Shown here: one piece after another, positions 32,558 to 41,352 of the stretch | Layout: the number at the start of each line of letters is the position of its first letter | Position numbering within the stretch: the stretch's first letter is position 1 | Assembly: GCA_016699305.1 (NCBI GenBank) | Contig: CP064970.1 | Location: 1,116,001 to 1,180,000 of the forward strand | DNA length: 64,000 nt | Direction: 5' to 3' | Source: Alphaproteobacteria bacterium | Lineage (GTDB): Bacteria > Pseudomonadota > Alphaproteobacteria > GCA-016699305 | Position numbers and translations under genes: made by a program | Notes under the pieces: model-generated | Databases searched by the model: none | Seen by the model: the letters and a program-made list of their open reading frames with translations, nothing else | Told to the model about the DNA's origin: nothing

Positions 32558-33649
32558 ATGGCCAGCAGTTCCTCCCCCGCCCGCAACGTGGTGGACAAGA
32601 AAGAAGACAATGACCGCCTGAAGGCGTTGGACGCCGCTTTGGCGCAGATCGAACGCGCCTTTGGTAAAGGCTCGGTGATGCGCTTGGGCGCGCATAACGA
32701 GGCCGAAGGCGGGGTCGAGGTCATTTCCACCGGCTCGCTGGGCCTAGACCTGGCCCTTGGCATTGGCGGCTTGCCGCGCGGACGTGTGGTCGAGATTTAC
32801 GGCCCGGAAAGCTCGGGCAAGACCACTTTGGCACTGCATGTGGTGGCCCAGGCGCAAAAAGGCGGCGGGACCTGCGCTTTTGTGGACGCTGAACACGCCT
32901 TGGATGCCGGTTATGCCAAGAAATTGGGCGTGGATATCGATTCCTTGCTGATCTCGCAGCCCGATACCGGCGAACAGGCCTTGGAGATCGCCGATACGCT
33001 GGTGCGTTCGGGGGCGGTGGACGTGTTGGTGGTGGATTCGGTGGCCGCCTTGGTGCCCAAGGCCGAATTGGAAGGCGAGATGGGCGATACCCATGTCGGT
33101 CTTCAAGCGCGGCTGATGAGCCAGGCTCTGCGCAAGCTGGCTGGCTCCATTTCGCGCTCGCGCTGCATGGTCATCTTTATCAACCAGATCCGCATGAAGA
33201 TCGGCGTGATGTTTGGCAATCCCGAGACCACAACGGGCGGCAACGCGCTGAAATTCTATGCCTCGGTTCGCTTGGATATCCGCCGCATCGGCTCGATCAA
33301 AGAGCGGGACACGGTAACAGGCAACCAGACGCGCGTGAAAGTGGTCAAGAACAAGATGGCCCCGCCTTTCCGCGTGGTCGAATTCGATATCATGTATGGC
33401 GAAGGCGTGTCCAAAACCGGCGAATTGATCGATCTGGGCCTGGCCGCCGGCGTGGTCGAAAAGTCGGGTGCCTGGTTCTCCTATGACGGCCAGCGCATCG
33501 GTCAGGGCCGTGAGAATGCCAAGGCATGGATGCGCGACAACCCTGCCGCCGCCGTCGCCCTAGAAAACAAGATCCGCGCCAATGCGGGCCTGGTGGCCGA
33601 TGCCATGATGGACGTTCCCGATGTGGCGGACTCGGCCGAGATCGGCTGA
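32558..33649 (+). CDS. recA: Recombinase A
   Basis: 363 residues. Walker A GPESSGKTT at about 82-90, Walker B LVVDSVAALVPK, L1/L2 loops with GDTHVGLQARLMSQALRKL and FGNPETTTGGNALKFYASVRLDIRR. Catalyses strand exchange and stimulates LexA self-cleavage. CGGAGAAC stands before the ATG. No recX or alaS nearby; the downstream gene is unrelated. Confidence 0.98.
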   Translation: MASSSSPARNVVDKKEDNDRLKALDAALAQIERAFGKGSVMRLGAHNEAEGGVEVISTGSLGLDLALGIGGLPRGRVVEIYGPESSGKTTLALHVVAQAQKGGGTCAFVDAEHALDAGYAKKLGVDIDSLLISQPDTGEQALEIADTLVRSGAVDVLVVDSVAALVPKAELEGEMGDTHVGLQARLMSQALRKLAGSISRSRCMVIFINQIRMKIGVMFGNPETTTGGNALKFYASVRLDIRRIGSIKERDTVTGNQTRVKVVKNKMAPPFRVVEFDIMYGEGVSKTGELIDLGLAAGVVEKSGAWFSYDGQRIGQGRENAKAWMRDNPAAAVALENKIRANAGLVADAMMDVPDVADSAEIG

Positions 33650-33665
33650 TCTTGGACATTCATTT

Positions 33666-33703
33666 CCCCCGCGCCTGTCATGTCCTCATGTCGGGTGCGG
33701 GGG
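33666..33703 (+). terminator. Hairpin after recA
   Basis: CCCCCGC ... GCGGGGG stem with a loop of about 24 bases containing further partial pairing, followed by CATAATT. Weak terminator candidate 17 bases after the recA stop. Confidence 0.4.
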
Positions 33704-33895
33704 CATAATTGGTTACATTACTTTCATTGAATGCGCGTAGGATAGGTTCTAGTCAATTCTAATCAAGACGATGTCACCCGGGTATAACGCCGCTTCATTC
33801 TTTCATGGGCCGTTGTTACCATGAAAAAGACACAGGGAAATGATGAAGCAGAGATGTCGTGCGGTTTTCGCTGATTGAAGAAAGGGGTGGGTTCT

Positions 33896-34513
33896 ATGCT
33901 GACTGAAGAGAATTTGCAAACCCGTTTTGGGAATGATCTGGCGCAGTTATTGGTGCGTGTTTTGCTGCCGGTTGAATTGGCAGCGCTGGATTCCTTGACT
34001 TTGCTGCCCTATCTAGAGGCGCGGCGTTACTTGGCTGAGAAGCAATGGAAGGACTCGCAGGTTGCCACCCATAGCCAGCAGATGCCGGCCCGGACGGACA
34101 CCAGCAAGGTCAAAGCCTTCGCCGTTCTGGAAAATGGCAGGAACCCATCTGCGGCCTCGCGATCCAAGGCGTTGGAGACCCATGCGACTTGTGACGAGTC
34201 CAAGGTCGCGCAGGGCGTGAATCCTGCTAAGGACAATTCCACCGATGGCAAGGTAACCTCGATGCTGCAGATGGAATATCTGGAGGCGGTGGCGCTTTAC
34301 AACTTGATCCGTGGGGCGACGCCGCTGGAGGATATCCTGACCTTACGATCGCCCGAGGCGCTGATGAAGCCGAATGCGGACGTGTCTAATATACTGCGAC
34401 GTCCGCAGCGCCAGGAGCCCGTTGCTGCCCGGACTGCCGCGGCAAGTCTTGATTACGAGGATGACGAGATATTCGAGGCGGCGGCCAAGCGCGCGCGGGC
34501 GCATCTCAACTGA
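33896..34513 (+). CDS. Unknown protein, paralogue of the 11028-11741 product
   Basis: About 205 residues. Shares LQTRFGNDLAQLLVRVLLP, LPYLEARRYLAEKQW and MEYLEAVALYNLI with the 11028-11741 product; the middle (about 65-120) is not similar and looks disordered. No family known. The ATG at 33896 has GAAAGGGG upstream; an in-frame TTG at 33875 is less likely. Its last 61 bases overlap the 3' end of the minus-strand atpC gene. Confidence 0.6.
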   Translation: MLTEENLQTRFGNDLAQLLVRVLLPVELAALDSLTLLPYLEARRYLAEKQWKDSQVATHSQQMPARTDTSKVKAFAVLENGRNPSAASRSKALETHATCDESKVAQGVNPAKDNSTDGKVTSMLQMEYLEAVALYNLIRGATPLEDILTLRSPEALMKPNADVSNILRRPQRQEPVAARTAAASLDYEDDEIFEAAAKRARAHLN

Positions 34514-34944
34514 GCCTGCAACTGCGCCATAAAGGAATCGCGCGCCTCGCCTGAGGCTGCCGAGTCCGGACCGCCTCGGCCCGTCATGACGTCGGTTAGG
34601 GCCATTTCCAGCTTCTGAACGCGCTCAAAGGCGTCTTGACGATCCAATTGATTGGCCTCTTGGGCATATGGCGCGAGAATGCGACAATAGCCGGGGGTCA
34701 CCTCGGCCACGCCTTCCTCGATAAAGAAAGAACGCTTTGTGGGGGCTGCGGCGGTCGCGGCATCGGCGGACGAATCCACCTCAACCTCCACCACCCCCGG
34801 TCCCAGCAGGGCAACCATAGCCTCATGTCCGGGCAATACGCCCATTTGTCCTTGTTCGCCCGGCAGCAACACGCTTTGCGCGCCGGTCCGCAATAAAGAC
34901 TTCTCGGGAGTCAACAAGGCGAATTCGAAGTCAGAGATGCTCAC
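34453..34944 (-). CDS. atpC: F1F0 ATP synthase epsilon subunit
   Basis: N-terminal beta domain with FALLTPEKSLLRTGAQSVLLPGEQGQMGVLPGH and FFIEEGVAEVTPGYCRILA is typical AtpC. 163 residues, about 25-30 longer than usual, with an Ala-rich insert (SSADAATAAAPTK) between strands and a longer C-terminus. GTG start at 34942-34944. No atpH, A, G or D is adjacent, which is unusual because atpC normally closes that operon. The C-terminal codons lie opposite the 33896-34513 gene. Could be a displaced single atpC or a second copy. Confidence 0.85.
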   Translation of the reverse strand: MSISDFEFALLTPEKSLLRTGAQSVLLPGEQGQMGVLPGHEAMVALLGPGVVEVEVDSSADAATAAAPTKRSFFIEEGVAEVTPGYCRILAPYAQEANQLDRQDAFERVQKLEMALTDVMTGRGGPDSAASGEARDSFMAQLQAQLRCARARLAAASNISSSS

Positions 34945-35017
34945 GGCGACTCACTCATCTGTTGGATCATGTGGTGACAGCATGCCCAGCCCCCATTTGT
35001 CAAGATGGCTTGGCAAA

Positions 35018-35755
35018 TCATGCGTTCAGATCGAACTCTAGCACCAAAGCCTGGTGGTCAGAGATCAAATCCGGAGCCACATGGAAGCTGTGAACACGGA
35101 CCGCCTCGTTCACAAAGATATAATCTGTGACCACATCGTCTTTCCAGGCAAAGGCGTTGCGCGTGGTCGGTGTCTTGTGTTCCTGGCATAAATTACGCAA
35201 TTCGCCGTTCAAGCGCGCCAATGAGGTCGCTTCGGGCCGCAAATTCAGGTCACCCGTCACGATGACGCCTCCGGGCGCGTTCTTGGCGCGGTCTGCCGCC
35301 ATATTCATTTGGTGCATGGTTCGCTCATCGCCCTGATAGTCGTTTTTGACAAGCAATCCGTGCGTATTGATGAGGGTAAGAGGAACGCCTCCCACATCCA
35401 TCTGGGCGATTTGGGTGTTATTCGGCTCAAAGTCACTCTTGTTTGGGCGGAATGTCTCAAGGCAGGGGCCATGCGGACGATCCACATCGGTGTGATGAAG
35501 GGGCAGACGGCTAAAAATGCCATTACCGAACGGAACCTTCATCCCCATGAGCTCCATATTCAGGAAAGGACTAAAGAAAATATGGGGATAAGACAAACGA
35601 GCCTGCATGTCTTTGATCACATCAAACATATGGGTTTTATGCGGCGCGTCGGTGACTTCTTGCAGGCACAGGATATCGGCCTGCTCACGCTCCAGAAACC
35701 GCATCGCGGCATACATCAGGCGACCTTGCCAGATATTCAATTGAATCAGCTTCAT
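35018..35755 (-). CDS. Endonuclease/exonuclease/phosphatase family protein
   Basis: About 245 residues from MKLIQLNIWQGRL, preceded by AGAGGAAC. EEP-fold motifs are in order: QLNIWQGR, DILCLQEVTD (catalytic Glu), LINTHGLL, VIVTGDLNLRPE (Asp-Asn), and SDHQALVLEF (C-terminal Asp-His). Family members cleave DNA, RNA, phosphodiesters or lipids. No signal peptide. The frame is open 75 codons upstream, but that portion is antisense to the rpsB leader and shows no EEP features. Confidence 0.85.
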   Translation of the reverse strand: MKLIQLNIWQGRLMYAAMRFLEREQADILCLQEVTDAPHKTHMFDVIKDMQARLSYPHIFFSPFLNMELMGMKVPFGNGIFSRLPLHHTDVDRPHGPCLETFRPNKSDFEPNNTQIAQMDVGGVPLTLINTHGLLVKNDYQGDERTMHQMNMAADRAKNAPGGVIVTGDLNLRPEATSLARLNGELRNLCQEHKTPTTRNAFAWKDDVVTDYIFVNEAVRVHSFHVAPDLISDHQALVLEFDLNA

Positions 35756-35972
35756 GGGTTCCTCTGACATCTTTGGGGTGGGCGTGAGTATTGCATATGC
35801 CGTGTTCTTAGAGTAGATAGATCGTGTCCGGTCTGAAGAGGCCGGAACATCGCACGCAGAGCCGGTGCGGGGGTGCCCCTTTGTGGGCGCTTTCGCGGCC
35901 TTCTCCGGTGTCTTTCTTGAAAAGACCCAGTTCTGCGCCAGGATCAACCGGAGCCAAGAAGGAGCCATCACC

Positions 35973-36746
35973 ATGGCCATCCCTGTCGTTACTATGAGCC
36001 AGATGTTCGAAGCTGGCGTCCATTTCGGTCATCATCCCCGCCGCTGGAATCCCAAAATGGCCCCCTATCTGTTCGGGGTTCGTAATGGCGTCCATCTGAT
36101 GAATTTGGACCTAAGCTTGCCGATGCTGAATCAGGCCCTGCAAGCCGTGCGCGACGTGGCCGCCAAAGGCGGGCGCGTGTTGTTCGTGGGCACCAAGCAC
36201 CAGGCGCGTGATCGCGTTGCCGCCGCCGCGCAGCGTTGCGGCCAGTATTATGTGAATGATCGTTGGTTGGGCGGCATGCTGACCAACTGGAAGACCGTCT
36301 CGCAATCCATCAAGCGCCTGCGCGACATCGAAGAGCGCCTGGCCAGCGACGATGCACAAAAACTGACCAAGAAAGAGCAGCTGCAAATCAGCCGCGAGCG
36401 CGATCGTCTGGAACGTTCCTTGGGCGGAATCAAGGAAATGGGCGGTCTGCCCGATATCATCTTGGTGATGGACACCAATAAAGAAGCCATCGCCCTTGCC
36501 GAAGCGCAGCGTTTGGGCATCCCCACCGTGGCCATTTTGGACAGCAATTCGAACCCCGACGGCGTCATCTGGCCGGTGCCGGGCAATGACGACGCCTCGC
36601 GCGCGTTGGACCTGTACTGCCAGTTGTTCGCGGATGCGGTGCTCGATGGCTTGCAGGCCGAGATCACGGCCAGCGGCGAGGATATCGGCTCGAACGCCGA
36701 TCTGCCCGCCACCATGGGCAAGGACGCCTCGCCCAGCGCCGCGTAA
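35973..36746 (+). CDS. rpsB: 30S ribosomal protein S2
   Basis: 257 residues: MAIPVVTMSQMFEAGVHFGHHPRRWNPKM, RVLFVGTKHQARDRVA, NDRWLGGMLTNWKTV, LPDIILVMDTNKEAIALAEA, IPTVAILDSNSNPDGVIWPVPGNDDA. The start follows GAAGGAG. The leader from 35771 has a GTCCGG/CCGGAAC hairpin that could be regulatory. tsf follows after 35 bases. Confidence 0.97.
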   Translation: MAIPVVTMSQMFEAGVHFGHHPRRWNPKMAPYLFGVRNGVHLMNLDLSLPMLNQALQAVRDVAAKGGRVLFVGTKHQARDRVAAAAQRCGQYYVNDRWLGGMLTNWKTVSQSIKRLRDIEERLASDDAQKLTKKEQLQISRERDRLERSLGGIKEMGGLPDIILVMDTNKEAIALAEAQRLGIPTVAILDSNSNPDGVIWPVPGNDDASRALDLYCQLFADAVLDGLQAEITASGEDIGSNADLPATMGKDASPSAA

Positions 36747-36781
36747 CTCGTTTTCCCTCTTTGCCGAAAGACATGAATGCC

Positions 36782-37684
36782 ATGACTGAAATCTCAGCCA
36801 CATTGGTCAAGACTCTGCGCGACCGCACCGGCGCAGGCATGATGGACTGTAAGAAGGCGCTGATCGAAACCAGCGGCGACCTGGAAGCGGCGATTGATTG
36901 GCTCCGTAAAAAGGGCCTGTCGGCTGCCGCCAAAAAAGCGGGTCGCGTGGCTGCCGAAGGGCTTGTGGCTCTGGCCGCAAGCGGCAAGGTGGGCGCGGTG
37001 ATTGAGCTGAACGCCGAAACCGACTTTGTCGCGCGCAACGACCAGTTCCAGGCCTTGGCGCGCCAAGCGGCGCAGGCGGCCTTGGATAAGGGCGAGGATA
37101 TGGAGGCCCTGCAGGCGGTTCTGGGTCCGGCCCTGACCAATCTGATTGCCACGGTGGGCGAGAACATGGCCTTGCGCCGTGTTCGGCGTCTAAGCGTGAC
37201 CGAGGGCGTCGTGGCGGCCTATTGCCATGCCGCGATTTCGCCGGGTCTGGGGCGCATCGGCGTGTTGGTGGCTTTGGAGTCTAAGGCCGATCCCGCGCGA
37301 CTGAACGAGCTGGGCCGTCAAATCGCCATGCACATCGCCGCCACCAAGCCCGAATCCGTCAGCAAAGACGCGATTCCCGCCGATCTGATCGAGCGTGAAA
37401 AGCAAATCCTGGCCGACCAGGCCCGCGCCAGCGGCAAGCCCGAAGACGTCATCGCCAAGATGGTCGAGGGTCGCTTGCGTAAGTATTACGAGGAAGTCGC
37501 CCTGCTGGAGCAGGTCTGGGTGCATGACGGCGAACGCAAAGTCAGCGTGATGTTGGAGCAACTGGGCAAGGAATGGGGCACTCCGGTCGTCGTGACCGGC
37601 TTTGCACGCTTCCATCTGGGCGAAGGCGTCGAAAAGGAACAGACCGACTTCGTGGCCGAAGTCGCCAAGATGGCCGCCGGCTGA
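36782..37684 (+). CDS. tsf: Elongation factor Ts
   Basis: About 300 residues: EISATLVKTLRDRTGAGMMDCKKALIET (UBA-like N-terminus), INAETDFVARNDQF-type segment as ELNAETDFVARNDQF, and the coiled-coil and C-terminal core. Exchanges GDP on EF-Tu. The start at 36782 matches the usual N-terminus; ATGs at 36773 and 36761 are also open, the first with GAAAG close by. Operon with rpsB; pyrH and frr do not follow. Confidence 0.96.
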   Translation: MTEISATLVKTLRDRTGAGMMDCKKALIETSGDLEAAIDWLRKKGLSAAAKKAGRVAAEGLVALAASGKVGAVIELNAETDFVARNDQFQALARQAAQAALDKGEDMEALQAVLGPALTNLIATVGENMALRRVRRLSVTEGVVAAYCHAAISPGLGRIGVLVALESKADPARLNELGRQIAMHIAATKPESVSKDAIPADLIEREKQILADQARASGKPEDVIAKMVEGRLRKYYEEVALLEQVWVHDGERKVSVMLEQLGKEWGTPVVVTGFARFHLGEGVEKEQTDFVAEVAKMAAG

Positions 37685-37762
37685 CATACAGGCAGACCCT
37701 GCATGTTGCGGGGAGGTTTAGATATCTTTATCGGGCGGGGGCTGAATGAACCGTGCGTACCG

Positions 37763-37782
37763 GGCGGCGTGTCTGCGCCGCC
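37763..37782 (+). terminator. Hairpin between tsf and cysS
   Basis: GGCGGCG / CGCCGCC 7-bp stem with a six-base loop, no T tract. Lies between the convergent tsf and cysS genes. Confidence 0.4.
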
Positions 37783-37819
37783 AGTCTCCGCCCGCCACGA
37801 TTTCCATGTGCAGCTAAGC

Positions 37820-39205
37820 CTATCCCCGCCGCCACATCGTCTCTAGGCCTGAATCCTCCAGCTCCACACCGGCGGCGGCCAGTTGGGCGCGTAGGCGGTC
37901 GGCTTCGCCAAAGTCGCGGGCGGCGCGGGCGGCTTGGCGCGCGGCGATCAGGGCTTCGATGGCGGCGTTATCCAAGGCCGCACCACCCACGGGCTGCCAA
38001 TGGAACCATGTATCGGGGTCTTGGCCCAACAGTCCCAACACCGCGCCGCTGCCCAGCAGCTTGGCCTTGGCGCTTGCCGCCTGGGCGGGGGTTTCGGCCT
38101 TATTCAATTCACCCGTCCATTCATGCATCAAGGCGATGGCGCGCGGCGTGTTGAGATCCTCGCCCAACGCGGCCTGCATCTCTTCGGGCAGGATGATCTC
38201 CTCCGCCGCGACCTCGATATCGCCGGCCTGGCGCAACGCGCCATACCAACGATCCAGCGACGCTTTGCACTGAGCCAATAGCGCGGCGGTATAGTCCAAG
38301 GGCTGGCGGTAATGGGATGACAGCAGGGCCAGGCGCAACGCCTCGCCCGGGGCCTGGGCCAAAATCTCGCGCAAGGTAAAGAAATTGCCCAAGGATTTGG
38401 ACATTTTCTCGCCATTCACGGTCAGAAAGCCGTTATGCATCCAAAATCGGGCCATCGGCGCGCCGTCATGGGCGCATTGGCTTTGCGCGATCTCATTCTC
38501 ATGATGCGGGAAGATCAAGTCCAGGCCGCCGGCATGAATGTCGAAAGTCGGACCCAGATGCTCCTGCGCCATGGCCGAGCATTCGATATGCCAACCGGGG
38601 CGACCGCGTCCCCACGGGCTGTCCCAACCGGGTTGTTCAGGCGAGCTGGGCTTCCACAGTACGAAATCGGCCGCGTCGCGCTTATACGGGGCCACCTCGA
38701 CCCGCGCGCCGGCGATCAATTCGTCGCGGCTGTGGCGGGAAAGGCGTCCGTAATCGGGCATCGAGGGCACGTTGAACAACACATGACCTTGGGATTCATA
38801 GGCATGGCCCCGTTCGATCAGCTGCGCGATCATGGCCTGCATCTGAGGAATATAGGCCGTGGCCCAAGGCTCGATATCGGGCGGATTGACGCCCAATATC
38901 GCCATATCGGCGCGGTAATCGGCCCCGGTGCGGCGGGTGAGATCGGCAATCGACTCGCCGCTTTCTTGCGAACGGGCGATGATCTTGTCTTCGATATCCG
39001 TGATGTTGCTGACATGGGTGACGCGCGGAAAACTTGCCCGCAACAACCGCGCCAGAACATCAAACACCACCGCCGGACGAGCATTGCCGATATGCGCCAA
39101 GTCATAAACCGTGGGGCCGCACACATAGATGCGGATATTCGTGGGATCAAGAGGCCGAAAAGCTTCAACCTGGCGGGAAAGGGTGTTGTAGAAATGTAAA
39201 GTCAT
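37820..39205 (-). CDS. cysS: Cysteinyl-tRNA synthetase
   Basis: 461 residues, class I. HIGN at about 38-41 after the zinc-ligand Cys in YVCGPTVYD, zinc-site residues in WHIECSAMAQEHLG and HHENEIAQS, and KMSKSLGNFFTL near 265. Charges tRNA-Cys. AGGGGC stands before the ATG at 39205. Convergent with tsf; divergent from the membrane gene at 39334. Confidence 0.97.
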   Translation of the reverse strand: MTLHFYNTLSRQVEAFRPLDPTNIRIYVCGPTVYDLAHIGNARPAVVFDVLARLLRASFPRVTHVSNITDIEDKIIARSQESGESIADLTRRTGADYRADMAILGVNPPDIEPWATAYIPQMQAMIAQLIERGHAYESQGHVLFNVPSMPDYGRLSRHSRDELIAGARVEVAPYKRDAADFVLWKPSSPEQPGWDSPWGRGRPGWHIECSAMAQEHLGPTFDIHAGGLDLIFPHHENEIAQSQCAHDGAPMARFWMHNGFLTVNGEKMSKSLGNFFTLREILAQAPGEALRLALLSSHYRQPLDYTAALLAQCKASLDRWYGALRQAGDIEVAAEEIILPEEMQAALGEDLNTPRAIALMHEWTGELNKAETPAQAASAKAKLLGSGAVLGLLGQDPDTWFHWQPVGGAALDNAAIEALIAARQAARAARDFGEADRLRAQLAAAGVELEDSGLETMWRRG

Positions 39206-39333
39206 GAGCCCCTTGTATCAGAGGCTCGCGCATCTTGCCTAGCGGGAAAAGAAAATGATGCCAAGGCTTGGCTTGGAGGGTGTTTTGAAGGTAGAATGAA
39301 TTTCAGCCATCCCATTTTTGGAAAGAAGCCCCG

Positions 39334-40371
39334 ATGGATTCGCTGACTCCTCCTTTTATGGTGACATCATATGGCGTCCCTGCGCCATGGATGCCTTTGG
39401 GCTGGGCGGGGCTTGTCTTTTCCGTGCCTCTTGTTCTTGCTGTGCTGGCCTTCTTGGCTCTGATGGCCCTTATCCTCAGTGGTCGAACGCGGCGTCATCG
39501 GCGGATTTTCCTGTCTTGTCTTGCCGTCATGCTAATCGCGCCCTTATTGTCCCTAACGGCGGTAACATCTTATATGCGCGGGATACTGCTTGGTGGACAA
39601 CAAGAAGCGCGCATGGCAGTGAACGACAATCTGTTGATCGGCTATGCCCACTTCCTTATAGACAGCATCGCCTATCCTCAGATGAAGGAATCGGGGCAAT
39701 TGGCGTGCTTTCGAGAACAGTCGCTGCGTCTGGCGTCTTTGTCTTTGGCCGCCGCCGAAAAAACTCAACCGCGCTCGCCCGAACTATCCCGAACCGCCGG
39801 CCTTGCTCGAGTAAATGGGGAGATCGATCGCTTTTTTTCTGTGGCCGGTCGAACTTATCGGCATTGGCGCGTGTCGATGGGCATGATGCGCATGGCCTAT
39901 GTCTTGGCCTTTGTGCGCGGCGCGGCCGGATCGCCAGGCTTAACTGTCCAAACGGTCGATCTGTCGCCGCAAGACACCTACAAATTGCTGCCGCAAATAT
40001 CGATGTTGCAGGACATCTCCATGCGGATAGACCCGCAAATCATCCGCCTGCGCTTACATGGAGGGATGCTGGGCGAGGACGAATGTTCCGCGATGAACGC
40101 CGCGCTGATGGCCCAATTGGCGGTTTATGGATATCGGGCCAATAGCTGCCGCATCGTCAAGGCGTCGGATCAAGCCGCGACTTCCAAGACCGAGGAAGAT
40201 TCCCAGCACATCGCGGAACTGGATTTCGAGCGCGTCTGGACCGCCCCGCCCGGAACGCACCCACAGGCCGACCCCAACAATATCGGGATCATGGACCTGG
40301 CCCAAACCTGCGGGATTTCCATACCAAATCCGGCCCCGCCATCATCTGCCGAGCAAGGACGCGCGCCATGA
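39334..40371 (+). CDS. Unknown membrane protein, first of a coupled pair
   Basis: 345 residues; two N-terminal membrane segments (about residues 23-48 and 58-80), then a long non-membrane part of about 260 residues with no recognised domain. Cys occurs late (DECSAMN, NSCRIVK, QTCGISI). Start ATG at 39334; its stop overlaps the next start (ATGA), so it is coupled to 40368-40982. GAAAGAAGCCC precedes the start. No family recognised. Confidence 0.65.
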   Translation: MDSLTPPFMVTSYGVPAPWMPLGWAGLVFSVPLVLAVLAFLALMALILSGRTRRHRRIFLSCLAVMLIAPLLSLTAVTSYMRGILLGGQQEARMAVNDNLLIGYAHFLIDSIAYPQMKESGQLACFREQSLRLASLSLAAAEKTQPRSPELSRTAGLARVNGEIDRFFSVAGRTYRHWRVSMGMMRMAYVLAFVRGAAGSPGLTVQTVDLSPQDTYKLLPQISMLQDISMRIDPQIIRLRLHGGMLGEDECSAMNAALMAQLAVYGYRANSCRIVKASDQAATSKTEEDSQHIAELDFERVWTAPPGTHPQADPNNIGIMDLAQTCGISIPNPAPPSSAEQGRAP

Positions 40372-40982
40372 ATGTCTTTGAGATACTCACGAACCAAGTC
40401 ACACTTCTTTCAGAGATGAAGCCATCTGACGCCATCTGGTTGTTCCTTATTCCAGCGTCTCTGGCCGCATTGGAACTGTTTTTATTGATCTTTTCTAAAT
40501 CCAAAGAAAAAATGGTGAGAGTAGACTTGGCACTCTCCTTGGTGGTTTTTTTTGTTTGTTATGCGATCCTGCTTTTGTCTGCCGGTCTCTGGCTTTTGGT
40601 CACCGATCAAAAGAGTTACGCCATGGAAAAACCGTCTCTGATTGCCGGCGCTGTCAATGGCTTCATAACGAAGCTGATGTATTCGGACGCGATGCAGTTT
40701 TCGCAAGCGCCAAACCCGCCCAGCATCTGGCCCGCACCGTGTCAGCCGCTGCTGGAGAATACGTTCCAGATGGCGGCGATGATGGTCATCAAAAACCGGG
40801 AGCAGGCCAGGTCCGAGCTGGCCGCCGCCGGTCAAACGCCGCCGACTTCCTTTGATCTTCCCGCCAAGGCCGATGCGTATGAGACGCGCGTTATTCAAAG
40901 AATGATCGAATTGTCCGAGCAACAACTGGCCACGCCCCAAGGCCTGGCCGAGCTTTGCGCGAAGTACGCTAAGCTATTATAG
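40368..40982 (+). CDS. Unknown membrane protein, second of a coupled pair
   Basis: 204 residues; two membrane segments (about 21-43 and 51-78), then a soluble C-terminal half. Architecture mirrors the upstream gene (two membrane segments followed by a soluble domain) but I see no strong sequence similarity. ATGA overlap indicates translational coupling, so the products probably act together. Function unknown. Confidence 0.65.
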   Translation: MNVFEILTNQVTLLSEMKPSDAIWLFLIPASLAALELFLLIFSKSKEKMVRVDLALSLVVFFVCYAILLLSAGLWLLVTDQKSYAMEKPSLIAGAVNGFITKLMYSDAMQFSQAPNPPSIWPAPCQPLLENTFQMAAMMVIKNREQARSELAAAGQTPPTSFDLPAKADAYETRVIQRMIELSEQQLATPQGLAELCAKYAKLL

Positions 40983-41029
40983 AGGCTGTTCATGAATCTA
41001 GATGAAACGGCGTCAATGGTTGTGGCTTG

Positions 41030-41228
41030 GGCGAAGAATCTGAGATTCAGTATCAGCGTAAGCGGCAGGTGATGGATGCCCGCATGCGCGAGCATGACTA
41101 AAAGAGAGGGTGGTTTTTATATGAATACGGCATGGCTTGTTGTGCGCCCCCCCCTCTCTTCATGAGTCACTCCCGCGAAGGCGGGAGTCCATCACCTGTC
41201 CTGGCCGATGGTGCGGGGGTTTAGAATG
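41030..41228. repeat. Palindromic repeat element, complete copy (MITE-like)
   Basis: The two arms, 41063-41120 (CGGCAGGTGATGGATGCCCG...) and about 41147-41207 (read in reverse complement CGGCCAGGACAGGTGATGGA...), are inverted repeats of about 50 bases flanking AT-richer DNA. A tight hairpin CTCCCGC-GAAG-GCGGGAG sits in the right arm at 41170-41186. Left-arm and right-arm part copies lie at 3784-3900 and 10942-10999. It has no transposase, so it is a REP- or MITE-like element. This region and up to 41352 hold no gene; the murA promoter must be in the right part. Confidence 0.7.
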
Positions 41229-41352
41229 AAGCCACACCAGAAAGCATCAAGATTTCGGCGTCTTCCCATCGGCAACCATAATCCATACTTGATCCGGCCA
41301 TGAGGGCGGGGCACTGTCGGGGCCAGCGTGGGACATCAAGGAACAACGAGTC

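Noticed and set aside
41101..41160. Short peptide frames in the palindromic repeat (shared by the copies)
   Set aside because: The shared coding look follows from shared palindrome DNA; arms are inverted repeats and explain the conservation better.
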